DNA of 54,154 bases from Virgibacillus proomii (GTDB lineage Bacteria; Bacillota; Bacilli; Bacillales; Amphibacillaceae), in assembly GCF_018916875.1 (NCBI RefSeq), contig NZ_JAHLNO010000010.1, positions 1-54,154 of the forward strand, read 5' to 3'. The position numbers and the translations under genes are program-made. Positions 16,252-26,903 of the stretch are shown in pieces; position 1 is the first letter of the stretch; each line of letters begins with the position of its first letter. Under the pieces are notes generated by a model. The model saw only the letters and a program-made list of their open reading frames with translations, was not told the DNA's origin and did no database searches.

Positions 16252-18417
16252 ATGAACAGAATAGAAAGAAGGAACCAGAAGCGTTCACGCCTTATTAAAA
16301 AAGTAAAAGTAATTTTATATAGTTTTTTATTCATCATTTTGTTAATTTTGACTTCCTATGCTGCCATTGTTTTTGGAGGGCGTTTCGTTGTGGATGATGA
16401 AAAACTACTATTGGATACAACAACGACAATAGAAACAAAAGATGGAAAAGTTATAGGTAGACTGTACAATGAAAATCGTATGTTAACAACATTAGAAGAA
16501 GTTCCCCAGCATGTAAAAGATGCATTTATCGCCATTGAAGACCGAAGATATTATGAACATTCGGGTGTCGATGTCCGCTCTGTATTTCGAGCAGTTTATA
16601 AAGATATTTTAGCGATGAGTAAGGTCGAAGGAGCCAGTACGATTACGCAACAATTAGCCAAAAATTTATTTCTTACTCATGAAAAAACATGGCTTCGCAA
16701 GACGAAGGAAATAATGGCAGCTATTTACTTGGAAAATACGCTGTCTAAGGATCGAATATTGGAATTATATTTAAATGAAATCTACTTTGGTCATGGAATT
16801 TACGGAATCGATACAGCAGCTGACTATTATTTTTCTAAGGATGTGAAAGATTTATCCATAAGTGAAGGTGCTTTACTTGCCGGACTTGTTAAAGCTCCTA
16901 ATGGTTATTCCCCAATAAAACATCCGGAAAAAGCGAAAAGCAGGAGAAATACCGTACTTCGTGCTATGGATGAAGTAGGTGCAATTTCTGCTAAACAGCG
17001 TGCTCAATTAGAAGGCAAAGATTTAGCACTGAATGTGAATAAGTGGAAGCCTGATCCATCATGGTCTAGTTATACAGATTTTGTTATGAAAGAAGCAGCT
17101 GCCACTCATCATCTGTCAATTGATGAATTAAAGCGAGGTGGCTATCGGTTAATTGTCAATATGGATACAGAAACTCAACGAATTGCTTATGAGCAGTTTC
17201 AAAATGATGCCTTTTTTCCTGGAAGTACAGAAATACAGGGTGCGTTTGCTATGATGGAACAGAAAACAGGGCAAATTGTATCCATTATTGGTGGGAGAAA
17301 TTTTGAATTTGGCGACATTAATCAGGCAACGGTAGCAAGACAACCTGGTTCCACCTTTAAGCCTTTAGCGGTTTATGGGCCAGCCTTAATGGGAAAAAAG
17401 TATCAACCTTATTCACTGATACCTGATAAAAAGATAGAATATGATGGATATACTGCAAAAAATTATGACGATTCCTATGAGGGAGCTGTGTCCATTTATG
17501 AAGCCATCATCCATTCCAAAAATGCTCCGGCAGTGTGGCTGTTGAATGAAATTGGCGTGAAGCAAGCAAAGGAATATCTATTTAAACTACATCTTCCCAT
17601 TGATGATAAAGGATTAGCGATAGCTTTAGGTGGTCTAAAAACTGGTGTATCTCCTGTAGAATTGATGGAAAGCTATAGTAGCTTTGCCCATCAAGGAAAG
17701 ATTGTTACAGCTACTTCCATCCACCGTATTCTTGATCAAAGTGGAGATGAGCTGTATAAGGCGAAGGTAAAAACTGAGAAAGTGTTTACCCCACAGGTAG
17801 CATGGGATATGACAGAAATGCTTCAAGAAACAGTAAAAAATGGAACAGCAAGCGCTGGTAATTATGAAAAGGCACTCGCTGGTAAGACTGGTTCAACACA
17901 GCATCCGAAAGTAGAAGGAAAAGTAAAGGATGCTTGGTTTGCCGGATATACACCACAATATGTAATGGCGTCTTGGATGGGCTATGATACAGTCGATAAG
18001 AACAGTTATTTAACCGGGGGAAGTGCCTATCCTACAAAGCTAGTGAAAGCTATTTTAACGGAAATGGATCAGTTACATCCATTAGAAGAGGCGTTTAGTA
18101 AACCAAAAGAGGTTACGGCTTTACCGGAGCCGATTATCTTACCTGAAATAAAAAATGTAGAAGCAGCTTATGCATTTGGCAATATTTCAATTTTAGGAGG
18201 AAAATTGACCTGGGAAGGCTCGAAGGATGATCGCGTTATTTATCGGATTTACCGTGAAGAAGAAGGTGTTGACAAACGAATTGGTGAAGTAGAAGGAGAA
18301 AAAGAATTTATCATTGAGGATGTCATGTTTAATACGAATGAATACTATGTTGTTCCTTATGACCCATTAACCAAAACAGAAGGAACACCTTCAGAAACTG
18401 TTAGACTCGCATGGTAA
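16252..18417 (+). CDS. pbpF: Class A penicillin-binding protein (PbpF)
   Basis: This 721-residue bifunctional peptidoglycan synthase has a cytoplasmic basic N-terminus and a transmembrane helix (about 20-42). The GT51 glycosyltransferase carries catalytic E96 in AIEDRRYYEH and STITQQLAKNLF. The transpeptidase has S367-T-F-K370, S422-K-N and K545-T-G. A fibronectin-III-like tail runs from about residue 625. Size and the location upstream of hemEHY identify PBP1F. AGAGGTGAACC precedes the ATG, and a TATAAT (16217-16222) lies 30 bases before it. The repeat array ends 170 bases upstream, leaving its promoter intact. Confidence 0.92.
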   Translation: MNRIERRNQKRSRLIKKVKVILYSFLFIILLILTSYAAIVFGGRFVVDDEKLLLDTTTTIETKDGKVIGRLYNENRMLTTLEEVPQHVKDAFIAIEDRRYYEHSGVDVRSVFRAVYKDILAMSKVEGASTITQQLAKNLFLTHEKTWLRKTKEIMAAIYLENTLSKDRILELYLNEIYFGHGIYGIDTAADYYFSKDVKDLSISEGALLAGLVKAPNGYSPIKHPEKAKSRRNTVLRAMDEVGAISAKQRAQLEGKDLALNVNKWKPDPSWSSYTDFVMKEAAATHHLSIDELKRGGYRLIVNMDTETQRIAYEQFQNDAFFPGSTEIQGAFAMMEQKTGQIVSIIGGRNFEFGDINQATVARQPGSTFKPLAVYGPALMGKKYQPYSLIPDKKIEYDGYTAKNYDDSYEGAVSIYEAIIHSKNAPAVWLLNEIGVKQAKEYLFKLHLPIDDKGLAIALGGLKTGVSPVELMESYSSFAHQGKIVTATSIHRILDQSGDELYKAKVKTEKVFTPQVAWDMTEMLQETVKNGTASAGNYEKALAGKTGSTQHPKVEGKVKDAWFAGYTPQYVMASWMGYDTVDKNSYLTGGSAYPTKLVKAILTEMDQLHPLEEAFSKPKEVTALPEPIILPEIKNVEAAYAFGNISILGGKLTWEGSKDDRVIYRIYREEEGVDKRIGEVEGEKEFIIEDVMFNTNEYYVVPYDPLTKTEGTPSETVRLAW

Positions 18418-18528
18418 ATTTGAAATTTAAGACAAAATAATGACAATCAATCAGCTTTACTATACACTGTCCCATGAAATCGCTATATTAATAATGGGAA
18501 CGTAGTACGTAAAAAAAGGATGGATGGC

Positions 18529-19569
18529 ATGACAAACAAATTTAATGATACGATAATTCAAGCTTACAAAGGGGAAAAAACGAGGTATACGCCTGCATGG
18601 TTTATGCGACAGGCGGGCAGATCACAGCCGGAATACCGTAAATTGAAGGAAAAATATTCCTTATTTGAAATTACCCATCAACCGGAATTATGTGCTTATG
18701 TAACAAGATTACCCGTTGAAAATTATGGTGTTGATGCAGCAATTTTATATAAGGACATTATGTCCCCTTTACCTTCTATGGGGGTTGAAGTAGAAATAAA
18801 GGCTGGAGTTGGCCCGGTTATTTACAATCCGATCAATTCTATTTATGATGTTGAAAAACTGGGGATGATTAACCCGCAATCTGATGTACCCTATGTGTTA
18901 GAGACGATTCGTTTATTAACAGAAGAACAACTAACAGTCCCTTTAATTGGGTTTAGTGGGGCACCATTTACATTGGCAAGTTATATGATTGAGGGAGGCC
19001 CATCAAAGAATTATAGTAAAACCAAAGCGTTTATGTATAAGCAATCAGACGCATGGTTTTTATTAATGGATAAGCTTGGTGATATGATAATTGCATATGT
19101 TGATGCCCAAATTGAAGCTGGGGTGAAAGCAATTCAAATTTTTGATTCATGGGTAGGGAGCTTGAACACTCAAGATTATCGTATTTTTATTAAACCGGTT
19201 ATGACACGAATTTTTTCTGAACTTCGTAGACATCAAGTTCCACTAATCATTTTTGGTGTGGGAGCAAGACACTTATTGTTAGAGTGGAATGATCTTTCAG
19301 TTGATGTCATTGGTTTAGATTGGCGTACCTCTATTCAAGAAGCAAGAGAACTGGGTGTAACGAAAGTGTTACAAGGGAATTTGGATCCAGCTGTTTTATT
19401 GGCTGAATGGGAAACGATTGAAAGTCGAACGAAAGCAATTTTAGAGCAAGGACTTGCTGATGAAAAGCACGTGTTCAATCTCGGGCATGGCGTAACACCT
19501 GATATTAAACCAGAGACATTAAAAAAATTAACTGATTTTATCCATGCTTACACGGGCAAAGATGAATAA
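18529..19569 (+). CDS. hemE: Uroporphyrinogen III decarboxylase
   Basis: This 346-residue cytoplasmic enzyme removes four carboxyl groups from uroporphyrinogen III to give coproporphyrinogen III. The N-terminal active-site phrase [15 protein letters not shown] and the LYKDIMSPL segment (catalytic Asp) are intact. The start is the second in-frame ATG (18529), which matches the usual N-terminus and has AAAAAGG at better spacing than the ATG at 18520. It is first of the hemE-hemH-hemY cluster, with hemH 37 bases on. Confidence 0.95.
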   Translation: MTNKFNDTIIQAYKGEKTRYTPAWFMRQAGRSQPEYRKLKEKYSLFEITHQPELCAYVTRLPVENYGVDAAILYKDIMSPLPSMGVEVEIKAGVGPVIYNPINSIYDVEKLGMINPQSDVPYVLETIRLLTEEQLTVPLIGFSGAPFTLASYMIEGGPSKNYSKTKAFMYKQSDAWFLLMDKLGDMIIAYVDAQIEAGVKAIQIFDSWVGSLNTQDYRIFIKPVMTRIFSELRRHQVPLIIFGVGARHLLLEWNDLSVDVIGLDWRTSIQEARELGVTKVLQGNLDPAVLLAEWETIESRTKAILEQGLADEKHVFNLGHGVTPDIKPETLKKLTDFIHAYTGKDE

Positions 19570-19606
19570 TTGAAAGTAAAATTTTAACATGAAGAGGTGT
19601 TTGATG

Positions 19607-20554
19607 ATGGTAAAGAAAGAATGGGGACTATTAGTAATGGCTTATGGGACACCGTACAAAGAGGAAGATATTGAACGGTACTACACTCATATTCGTCACG
19701 GACGAAAGCCTGATGAAGCTTCGCTGCAAGATTTAACAGATCGTTATAAAGCGATTGGCGGAATCTCACCACTGGCTAAAATCACGAATCAGCAAGTGGA
19801 GCAACTGGAAACAAGGCTAAACGAAGTTCAAGATGAATATGAGTTTAAAGCATATACTGGGCTAAAACATATTGAACCATTCATTGAAGATGCCGTAGAG
19901 CAAATGGCAAAAGATGGAATTGAACAAGCTGTATCTATTGTTTTAGCACCTCATTATTCTACATTTAGTGTAAAAACCTATAATCAACGCGCAAATGATG
20001 CAGCTAAAAAACATGGAGTAACAACAATTACTTCTGTGGAAAGCTGGTACAAAGAGCCAGGGTTCATTAAGTATTGGGCAGATCAAATAACCGATGTTTA
20101 TGAAAAAATGACCGATCAGGAACGGGAAAAAGCTGTACTCATCGTTTCTGCACATAGTTTGCCTGAAAAAATATTACAACATCGTGATCCTTATCCACAG
20201 CAACTAGAGGAAACGGCAAAATTAATTTCAGAAGCAACCGGGATTACAAATTATGAAATCGGCTGGCAAAGTGAAGGAAACACACCGGATCCATGGATAG
20301 GCCCCGATGTGCAAGATCTTACTAGAGATCTATATGAACAAAAAGGGTACCGCACATTTGTTTATGCTCCTGTCGGCTTTATTGCTGATCATTTGGAAGT
20401 ATTATATGACAATGATTATGAATGTCGAGTTGTTTGTGAGGAGTTAGGTGCATCATACTATCGTCCAGAAATGCCAAATGTTCATCCACAGTTTATTAAT
20501 ACATTGAGTGATGTAGTATTAAAACAAGTAGAAAAGCGTGGAAAAAATGAATAA
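19607..20554 (+). CDS. hemH: Coproporphyrin ferrochelatase
   Basis: This 315-residue enzyme inserts Fe2+ into coproporphyrin III in the Gram-positive (coproporphyrin-dependent) heme route. The metal-site histidine lies in SAHSLPEKI (around residue 180) and the acidic partner in [10 protein letters not shown] (around residue 260). Two adjacent ATGs (19604, 19607) follow GAGGTG; the second has the better spacing. Its last eight bases overlap the hemY start, so the two are coupled. Confidence 0.94.
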   Translation: MVKKEWGLLVMAYGTPYKEEDIERYYTHIRHGRKPDEASLQDLTDRYKAIGGISPLAKITNQQVEQLETRLNEVQDEYEFKAYTGLKHIEPFIEDAVEQMAKDGIEQAVSIVLAPHYSTFSVKTYNQRANDAAKKHGVTTITSVESWYKEPGFIKYWADQITDVYEKMTDQEREKAVLIVSAHSLPEKILQHRDPYPQQLEETAKLISEATGITNYEIGWQSEGNTPDPWIGPDVQDLTRDLYEQKGYRTFVYAPVGFIADHLEVLYDNDYECRVVCEELGASYYRPEMPNVHPQFINTLSDVVLKQVEKRGKNE

Positions 20555-21965
20555 CACAAAAAAACAAATCGTCATTATTGGTGGAGGAATAACCGGTTTA
20601 TCAACTGCTTATTATTTACAAAAGGAAATAACTAGAAAACAACTCCCATTTAACATCAAACTAGTAGAAGCAAGCAACCGATTAGGTGGTAAGATTAGAA
20701 CATTAAAGCGTGATGGCTTCACAATTGAACAAGGTGCAGATTCGATGTTAATCAGAAAAAAAACTGCGGTAAAGTTGGTTAAGGAGCTGGGGCTTGAAAA
20801 TGAAATTGTTCGAAATGCAACTGGAAAATCATATATTTTAGCAAATCATAAATTTCATCGAATCCCAAAGGATACATTTATGGGAGTTCCGAAAAATGTT
20901 CGCTCAGTACTTCGTTCTACATTGATTTCACCCACAGGAAAAATCCGTGCTTTAGCCGATCTGGTTAAAGCAAAGGGTAAAGGAGACAAAGATGAATCCT
21001 TAGGTTCGTTTTTTGAACGGCGTTTTGGGAAAGAATTGCTTACTAACCAAATTGAAACCTTGTTATCAGGTATACATTCTGGTGATATTTACAATATGAG
21101 CTTACAAGCATCATACCCAAATTTTTACCAGTTGGAGCAGAAATATGGGAGTTTGATTAAGGGTTTGAGCAAAACGATGCCGAAAACAACAAAACAAATC
21201 GAAAAACAATCTGCTCCTGGTATGTTTTTTTCTTTTAAAAATGGGTTGGAAACATTGGTGCATGAATTAAAGAAGACATTAGATCCAGAAACGATCACAC
21301 TTGGTACAGCAGTCGACCATATCGAAAAAAAAGAGCATTTTTATCATCTGTTATTAAGTAATGGAGACGTCTACAGAGCAGATGCTATTATTGTCACTTC
21401 ACCGAGCTTTACGTTACCAAAAATGTTCAGTCAGTATGATTTCTTTAAACCATTTAAAGAAATCCCAGCGACATCTACAGCAAATATTGTGCTGGCCTTT
21501 GATCAAGTAAAAATAAAGAAAGATATAGATGGAACTGGTTTTCTGGTTCGAAAAAACAGCGGATATCAAATCACTGCATGTACATGGACACATAAAAAAT
21601 GGCCTTTAACTACTCCAGAGGGAAAAGTATTATTACGTTGTTATGTAGGACGACCTGGTGAGGAATCTGTCGTTGATTTATCGGATGAAGATTTAACCGA
21701 AGTGGTACTAAAAGATTTAAGAAAAGCAATGAAGCTAAAAGGGGATCCAGCCTTTAGTGTCGTTACTCGATGGAGACAAGGGCGCCCTCAATATACAGTG
21801 GGACATCTAGTGAGACTTTCGGAAATCCGTAAACAAGCAGCAGGACAAGTACCGGGGGTGTTTCTAACCGGCAGTTCTTATGAAGGACAAGGTATTCCGG
21901 ATTGCATCGAACAAGGAGAGAAAACTGCTCAAGAGGCATTACGGTTCTTACTAGCACGTTATTAA
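20547..21965 (+). CDS. hemY: Coproporphyrinogen III oxidase (HemY/CgoX)
   Basis: This 472-residue flavoprotein oxidises coproporphyrinogen III to coproporphyrin III, the substrate of the ferrochelatase encoded just upstream. The FAD-binding Rossmann motif [17 protein letters not shown] occupies residues 8-24, and the C-terminal FAD contact is [16 protein letters not shown] start at ATG 20547, inside the end of hemH; a GTG at 20538 is possible. After its stop the sequence becomes an 880-base block of repeats. Confidence 0.93.
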   Translation: MNNTKKQIVIIGGGITGLSTAYYLQKEITRKQLPFNIKLVEASNRLGGKIRTLKRDGFTIEQGADSMLIRKKTAVKLVKELGLENEIVRNATGKSYILANHKFHRIPKDTFMGVPKNVRSVLRSTLISPTGKIRALADLVKAKGKGDKDESLGSFFERRFGKELLTNQIETLLSGIHSGDIYNMSLQASYPNFYQLEQKYGSLIKGLSKTMPKTTKQIEKQSAPGMFFSFKNGLETLVHELKKTLDPETITLGTAVDHIEKKEHFYHLLLSNGDVYRADAIIVTSPSFTLPKMFSQYDFFKPFKEIPATSTANIVLAFDQVKIKKDIDGTGFLVRKNSGYQITACTWTHKKWPLTTPEGKVLLRCYVGRPGEESVVDLSDEDLTEVVLKDLRKAMKLKGDPAFSVVTRWRQGRPQYTVGHLVRLSEIRKQAAGQVPGVFLTGSSYEGQGIPDCIEQGEKTAQEALRFLLARY

Positions 21966-22100
21966 CCAAAAAATTATTAGCTGGAAGTTGCTTTGATGTA
22001 AGTATAATTGCAATTTTTTCAAATGTTTCGTGCTCGAGAAGTTTTTATAAATTTATATAGTATCATTAAGAGCAGTCAGTTATGTTCAAAGTTAGAAAAG

Positions 22101-22262
22101 AGACTGGGGCAAAACTAAAAAGATCAACTCTAAATACGAATTTTTACTGGGATAAGTAAGCTAACAAAGAGAGAAATCCAAACTAATTCGAATTCTAACT
22201 AAAGAATTTCGAATCATCGTTCGGATTTTTCTTTGACTAAAACGCTTTTGTCCCAGCCCCTC
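22101..22262. repeat. Imperfect inverted-repeat element
   Basis: AGACTGGGGCAAAAC at the left matches, inverted and with two differences, TTTTGTCCCAGCCCCT at the right. The ends resemble those of the 295-bp element at 5786-6080 (GGCTGGGACA), so it is probably a shorter diverged member. Inside is an imperfect hairpin around ATTCGAATTCT/AGAATTTCGAAT. Confidence 0.55.
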
Positions 22263-22271
22263 GTTCTTTGT

Positions 22272-22360
22272 ACTATAGGAAAGTATAAAATTTTAGGGTT
22301 TATAGTATAAGAAAAACTATAACTTTCGCTAAAGACTTGGCGACAAGCCAAGTTTTTCTA
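22272..22360 (+). repeat. 89-bp ACTATAGGAAAGTATAAAA repeat
   Basis: This is one of four copies (also 32900-32988, 42833-42921, 42924-43014). It starts ACTATAGGAAAGTATAAAA and ends CTTGGC-GACAA-GCCAAG-TTTTTCTA. AGAAAAACT in the middle is inverted as AGTTTTTCT at the end. The terminal hairpin plus T-run is a textbook intrinsic terminator on the plus strand, so each copy can stop transcription. Possibly a remnant or miniature derivative of an insertion sequence; origin unknown. Confidence 0.85.
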
Positions 22361-22398
22361 ATCTAGAAGGATACACGTTTTATATGACAGATAATTTG

Positions 22399-22847
22399 GA
22401 AAGTAGCTTCGTCCAGCTCAGGTGCTTAACAAACTTTGCTCTTCTTCCTGCGATAAATCAATGTTCATTCCTCGTGTCACCATATTTCTCCCATTAGAAA
22501 ATCAGCTTATTATTTTACGGACTTTAAGAGAGAAACGGCTCTTAAATCCCCGATTCATTCGGGTCGACAGAACAGAGTTTGCTTCGGCAGCGACGCATCG
22601 CGATTTTTCAAGGATGCCTGCAAAGGTAGTCTTTGATCTACTGTTTCACTTTATCCCGCATGTAAGGTGCCGTAAGACTACCACTTCAAGAATGAAAGGA
22701 ACACGAAGAAGTCAAAGTGAGAGAAAACGGCACCTAACTGCCCGATTCGTTTAACTAACATTCAAGGAGAAAAACACTCCTTGAATGAAGTTTCACTTTA
22801 TCTCGGCCGAAGTGTTGCCAAGCGAGACTTTTAACTTTTAGTTCTGA
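22399..22847 (+). repeat. GAAAGTAGCTTCGTC-type repeat, degraded and interrupted
   Basis: This is a diverged member of the family best seen at 25341-25556 and 51653-51866. The start (GAAAGTAGCTTCGTCCAGCTC) and the tail (TATCTCGGCC through TTTTAACTTTTAGTTCT, 22799-22847) are recognisable. The middle has been replaced by a decayed structured repeat (about 22520-22654, with GAGAAACGGCTCTTAAATCC) and a complete one at 22650-22801. Confidence 0.5.
22650..22801 (+). repeat. TTTAT-flanked structured repeat, variant inner stem
   Basis: The copy is bounded by TTTAT at 22650-22654 and 22797-22801. The inner segment is unlike other copies (CTACCACTTCAAGAATGAAAGG and following). The 3' hairpin arms are CATTCAAGGAG/CTCCTTGAATG, a further compensated version. 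GTTTCAC just before the left TTTAT is the end of an older, decayed copy. Confidence 0.85.
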
Positions 22848-22848
22848 C

Positions 22849-24657
22849 TTATTTATACGATCGTTCCAATTCATCGACAAGCGAACCAACGAAAGCCACC
22901 GCCTGTTTAATTGCATCCGGCTTTGACATATCTATCCCCACTTTACGAATAAGCTCAAGCGGTTTTAGTGTTCCGCCAGATTTTAATACCTCTATCCAGC
23001 GATCAACTGCAGGTTTTCCTTCATGTTTTATTGTCTGTGCTACAGTAGTTGAAACAGTTAAGCCAGCTGAATACGTATATGGATATAGCCCCATGTAATA
23101 ATGTGGCTGACGCATCCAGGTAAGTCCCGCCCCTTCATCCAAGCTAACCGTATCTTGCCAAAAACCTGATAATGCAGCTAGTTTTTGCTCTGACAAAACC
23201 GTTGCTGTTAACGGCGTACCTTGCTCTGCTAAATCATAAACTCGACGCTGAAATTCGGCTTCTAACAGATGGGTAACAAAATTATGGTAATACGTTCCGA
23301 GTAACTGAGTAATGATCCAACGTCTCATTTGGTTATCATTGGTTTGATTTAACAAATAATCAGCTAACAATAGTTCATTTAACGTTGAAGGAGCTTCTAC
23401 AAAGTATGTAGAAGAACGAGTGTTAAACAAGGTTTGGTGTTTACCAGCAAAATAAAAATGTCCGGCATGTCCTAATTCATGCGCAAGCACAAACGCACCA
23501 CGCATGGTGTCTGTCCAGGTAATAAGAATATACGGATGTACACCATAAGGATTTGAGCAAAAAGCACCTGTTGCTTTCCCAACGTTATCTGCAAGGTCAA
23601 TCCAACGGTGTTCAATTGCTTGTTTTATGATATGTTGATATTCTTCTCCCATAACCCCCATTGCATCAATAATGAGCGCTGTTGCATCCTCGTAGGTGGT
23701 AACAGGATTAAAGTTTGGATCAAGCGGTGCTTTTAAATCACAAATATACATTTCTTTTAGATGTAATTTTTCTTTTTTAAAACGGGCATATCGTTGCATA
23801 TGCGGAGCTAATTCTTCCTGAATGACATGTAATTGGTTTAAATACATATCTTTAGTCACTTGTTGTGGGTGGAGTAACATATCGGTTACAGATTGATATT
23901 TTCGTTGTTTAGCTAAAGTCACTTGCTTCTTGACTTCTGTAGCATAGACCGCAGCATATGTATTTTTATATTGGTTCAATGTTTTAACGAAAGATTGATA
24001 GGCTTTTCTCCGAATGGAGGTTTCTGCTGTAAGTTCATAACGATCTTCATATAAAGCAGCTGACATTGGTAACTTTTTACCGGTTTCATCAGTAATCGGT
24101 TCAAAAGACATATCGGAGGATTTACTTCGTTGATAAATCATGTATGGTGAATCATGTACTTCAGAAAGTGATGCAAGTAATTCTTCCATCTTGGGGGATA
24201 GTGTATGTGATTTTTTATCTATTAAATCTGTAAGCATTTTTCGATAGGTTGATAAAGGCGGCCATTCACGAATAAAATTGTCAATTGTTTCAGATGGTAT
24301 TTCCAATATCTCTAAATTGATAAAAGTAAGCTTTGCATCAATACTAGCCATTGCTTGAGCCACTTTTGCTGAATCCTGTTGACATTCTGGGTCTGTACCG
24401 TCCGCACTACTGCGCAAATTAGCGTAAGTAGCTACTTTAATAATGCGTTGTTGAAAAACTTCAAGCTCTTTGATGCATTCATGCAAGATAAAGGCATTGT
24501 CAGCTAAATTTCCTTTAAATCTATTAAATTGTTCCATATCTTGCTGAATCGCTGCTAGTTCCTGTTTCCATGCTTGACGAGTTGAAAATAAGTCTGTTAA
24601 GTCCCATTTCTGCTCATTTGGAACCTGTGATCGAGTTAGCCTTTCTACCAAGAACAT
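22849..24657 (-). CDS. pepF: Oligoendopeptidase F (M3B metallopeptidase)
   Basis: This 602-residue cytoplasmic zinc peptidase carries the HExxH site in VLAHELGHAGHFYF and the downstream glutamate region in FVEAPSTLNELLLADYL, followed by LTWMRQPHYYMGLYPYTYS, all typical of PepF. It cleaves short peptides of roughly 7-17 residues. Length fits the family (about 600). GAAGGGAGCAG precedes the ATG at 24657. It is transcribed toward the repeat block, which begins two bases after its stop codon. In B. subtilis no pepF lies at this spot, so it is an addition to the conserved order. Confidence 0.93.
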   Translation of the reverse strand: MFLVERLTRSQVPNEQKWDLTDLFSTRQAWKQELAAIQQDMEQFNRFKGNLADNAFILHECIKELEVFQQRIIKVATYANLRSSADGTDPECQQDSAKVAQAMASIDAKLTFINLEILEIPSETIDNFIREWPPLSTYRKMLTDLIDKKSHTLSPKMEELLASLSEVHDSPYMIYQRSKSSDMSFEPITDETGKKLPMSAALYEDRYELTAETSIRRKAYQSFVKTLNQYKNTYAAVYATEVKKQVTLAKQRKYQSVTDMLLHPQQVTKDMYLNQLHVIQEELAPHMQRYARFKKEKLHLKEMYICDLKAPLDPNFNPVTTYEDATALIIDAMGVMGEEYQHIIKQAIEHRWIDLADNVGKATGAFCSNPYGVHPYILITWTDTMRGAFVLAHELGHAGHFYFAGKHQTLFNTRSSTYFVEAPSTLNELLLADYLLNQTNDNQMRRWIITQLLGTYYHNFVTHLLEAEFQRRVYDLAEQGTPLTATVLSEQKLAALSGFWQDTVSLDEGAGLTWMRQPHYYMGLYPYTYSAGLTVSTTVAQTIKHEGKPAVDRWIEVLKSGGTLKPLELIRKVGIDMSKPDAIKQAVAFVGSLVDELERSYK

Positions 24658-24735
24658 CTGCTCCCTTCTTAATTAAATTATTTCTAAACTCTAAATAATT
24701 ATAATATAAAAACATCAATATAGATAGTTCTTCCC

Positions 24736-24773
24736 AAAAAAAAACAACTGCAACATATAAGCTGACAGTTGTT
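24736..24773 (-). terminator. Intrinsic terminator of yhfH
   Basis: AACAACTG (24743-24750) pairs with CAGTTGTT (24766-24773). On the minus strand a run of T follows. It separates yhfH from the pepF promoter region. Confidence 0.85.
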
Positions 24774-24895
24774 CAAAATAAAACCATTAAAACAATACCA
24801 AAGGATTTAATGGAGAAAAAATGTTGAGAAACAAACAGGTTGAAACCGAGCATTTGATTTACTCCTGTAAGTTTGTTGCAATGAAAAAACAGTGC

Positions 24896-25024
24896 TTATC
24901 TTGCTGGATGATCACATTCATCACATAAATTTCCATAGCAGTCTGCTTTTTCAAGCATATCATTTCCACATTTGCTGCATTTTTTCTTAGGCAAATTCCT
25001 AAAAAATTCAATGACGTTAATCAA
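24896..25024 (-). CDS. yhfH: YhfH-family small zinc-ribbon protein
   Basis: This 42-residue protein starts at TTG 25024. It has two CxxC pairs (C16-S-K-C19 and C34-D-E-C37) plus C29 and an H39 that could complete zinc binding. The core is KKCSKCGNDMLEKADCYGNL. YhfH proteins are short and of unknown function; B. subtilis has one at the equivalent place before lplJ. The non-ATG start is supported by GAGGAGGA about six bases upstream (25031-25038) and by a good promoter at 25055-25084. A strong terminator follows. Confidence 0.85.
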   Translation of the reverse strand: MINVIEFFRNLPKKKCSKCGNDMLEKADCYGNLCDECDHPAR

Positions 25025-25054
25025 GAAGATTCCTCCTCTAAATGGATTAATTAC

Positions 25055-25084
25055 ATTGTACTATAACAGAAATACTCATGTCAA
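25055..25084 (-). promoter_or_regulatory. Sigma-A promoter of yhfH
   Basis: On the minus strand TTGACA (25084-25079) and TACAAT (25060-25055) are separated by 18 bases, about 30 bases before the TTG start codon. Confidence 0.7.
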
Positions 25085-25110
25085 TACTGTTTCATAACAA
25101 AAATAAAAAT

Positions 25111-25299
25111 TTTATCCCGCATGTAAGGTGTCGTAAGACTACCACTTCAAGAGCCTGAGTTGATATAAAAGGGTCTAAGTGGGAGAAAACGGCACCTAAA
25201 TGCCCGATTCGTTCGGGAGGCCTTTAGGTCATACCCTTATGGTACTAACATTCAGTAGGAGATGGAAGAAAACTCCTACTGAATGAAGTTTCACTTTAT
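25111..25299 (+). repeat. TTTAT-flanked structured repeat, long form
   Basis: The copy lies between TTTAT at 25111-25115 and 25295-25299 (189 bp). It carries the GGCCTTTAGGTCATACC insert and the hairpin arms CATTCAGTAGGAG/CTCCTACTGAATG, as at 11502 and 52118. Confidence 0.88.
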
Positions 25300-25340
25300 A
25301 TCTAGGAAATGATAGCTTTTTTACATGATGGATATTTTTT

Positions 25341-25556
25341 TGAAAAGTACTGTCGTCTAGCTTAAGCACTCAAGCGACTAGCAAACTTCGATCTTCTTCC
25401 TACGATAAGTCAACATCGGCTCGAATCAAAAGGAAGGCCGACTAAAAGCGGGCTTGCCGCCCACCGTCGGCATACCCCTGTTACAGGGGCATGTTTTCTT
25501 TATCTCGTCAGAAGTTCTCCAGTTTGTACATTGCTAGATAAGAGCTTGCACTTTTG
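25341..25556 (+). repeat. GAAAGTAGCTTCGTC-type repeat, uninterrupted copy
   Basis: Recognisable parts in order: GTCTAGCTTAAGC..., CTTCTTCCTACGATAAGTCAAC, an outer stem GCCGAC/GTCGGC enclosing GGGC/GCCC, the hairpin CCCCTG-TTA-CAGGGG, then TTTATCTCGTCAG and a tail ending near GAGCTTGCACTTTTGTG. The same order is seen at 51653-51866. Here the TTTATCTCGTCAG site is empty, whereas at 32259-32842 it is filled by an array. The flanking gap 25557-25762 shows nothing else. Confidence 0.75.
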
Positions 25557-25762
25557 TGGTTTATGAACAAAAGCTGCTCCAATTTAATTTGCAGTGAATA
25601 CCTAATTTTTTAGCTTACGAGGTATAAGTTTAAAATCTTAGTTTTTGCATTACTAACCGATGATTTTCGTATCATTAGAGGTATTTTTTTGCTTCATCTG
25701 TTTTTTTTTATTAAACTAGAATTAACTAGATTTTTAACGATCTATGAAAAGGGGAATTATAT

Positions 25763-26758
25763 ATGAAATTTATTGATAATAAAGGAGTTACAGATCCAAC
25801 CGTTAACCTTGCTCTAGAACAATATATTGTAGAAAATTTTGGAGAATCAGATACATTTTTACTGTTTTATGTAAACCAGCCTTCTATCATTATTGGACGA
25901 AATCAAAATACAATTGAAGAAATCAATACACAATATGTGGAGGAAAATAATATTAAGGTTGTTCGTCGCTTATCTGGCGGTGGGGCAGTATATCATGATG
26001 AAGGAAACTTGAATTTCAGCTTTATTACGAAAGATGACGGCAACAGCTTCCAAAATTTTGCCAAATTTACCAAACCAGTAGTTGAAGCTTTGAATAAGTT
26101 AGGCGTTCCTGCCGAATTACATGGCCGTAATGATCTAGTGGTAGAAGGACGGAAAATTTCAGGAAATGCGATGTACGCGACAAAAGGAAAAATGTTTAGT
26201 CATGGAACACTCATGCTGGATTCAGAAATTGAAAATGTGGTAGCTGCATTAAAGGTACGTAAAGAAAAGATTGCCTCAAAGGGAATAAAATCGATTCGTA
26301 GCCGTGTTGCTAACATATCCGAATTCTTAGATGAAAAAATTACGATGGATGAGTTTAAAGAAACCATTTTACGCCATATATTTGATGTGGATGATACAGC
26401 GGAAATTCCACGCTATGAATTGACGGATGAAGATTGGAAAAATGTTAAACAAATCTCCCGCGAACGCTATCGAAATTGGGATTGGAATTATGGAAAGTCA
26501 CCGTCCTTTAATATTCAAGTTTCGCATAAATTTCCTGCTGGTTTAGTGGATGTGCGCTTGGATGTAAAGAAAGGAATTATCGAGAATTGTAAAATTTATG
26601 GAGATTTTTTTGGTGTAGGAGAAATTAATGACTTGGAAAATAAATTAATTGGTGTTCGTCATCAACGACAAGCATTAGAAGAAGCTCTTGCTGATATGGA
26701 TGTTTCTCGTTACTTAGGTAAGATCTCCAAAGAAGAATTTATTCATTTAATTTACTAA
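25763..26758 (+). CDS. lplJ: Lipoate-protein ligase LplJ
   Basis: This 331-residue enzyme activates lipoate with ATP and attaches it to lipoyl domains of 2-oxoacid dehydrogenases and GcvH. The BPL/LplA fold shows RRLSGGGAVYHDEGNLNFSF (lipoate/ATP site, about residues 73-92) and GRNDLVVEGRKISGNA with the catalytic lysine region. A C-terminal accessory domain runs from about residue 240. AAAAGGGGAATT precedes the ATG. Single gene with its own terminator; the position between yhfH and lcfB matches B. subtilis. Confidence 0.94.
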   Translation: MKFIDNKGVTDPTVNLALEQYIVENFGESDTFLLFYVNQPSIIIGRNQNTIEEINTQYVEENNIKVVRRLSGGGAVYHDEGNLNFSFITKDDGNSFQNFAKFTKPVVEALNKLGVPAELHGRNDLVVEGRKISGNAMYATKGKMFSHGTLMLDSEIENVVAALKVRKEKIASKGIKSIRSRVANISEFLDEKITMDEFKETILRHIFDVDDTAEIPRYELTDEDWKNVKQISRERYRNWDWNYGKSPSFNIQVSHKFPAGLVDVRLDVKKGIIENCKIYGDFFGVGEINDLENKLIGVRHQRQALEEALADMDVSRYLGKISKEEFIHLIY

Positions 26759-26763
26759 AAGGA

Positions 26764-26799
26764 AAAAATAGCTTCCACTATGGGGGCTATTTTTCTTTT
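26764..26799 (+). terminator. Intrinsic terminator of lplJ
   Basis: AAAAATAGC (26764-26772) pairs with GCTATTTTT (26786-26794), followed by CTTTTT. Confidence 0.85.
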
Positions 26800-26903
26800 T
26801 AAGCTAACTCCTTTATAGACAGTAAAAATTTAAAGATAAGCTGTTATTGCAACCCCTTATAAAGGGATAGAGAAGCTCCTTTAACTGTAAGTTTTGTATA
26901 ATA

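Noticed and set aside
21966..22100. Terminator for hemY
   Set aside because: Only a very short AATTGCAATT-TTTT palindrome is present; too weak to call.
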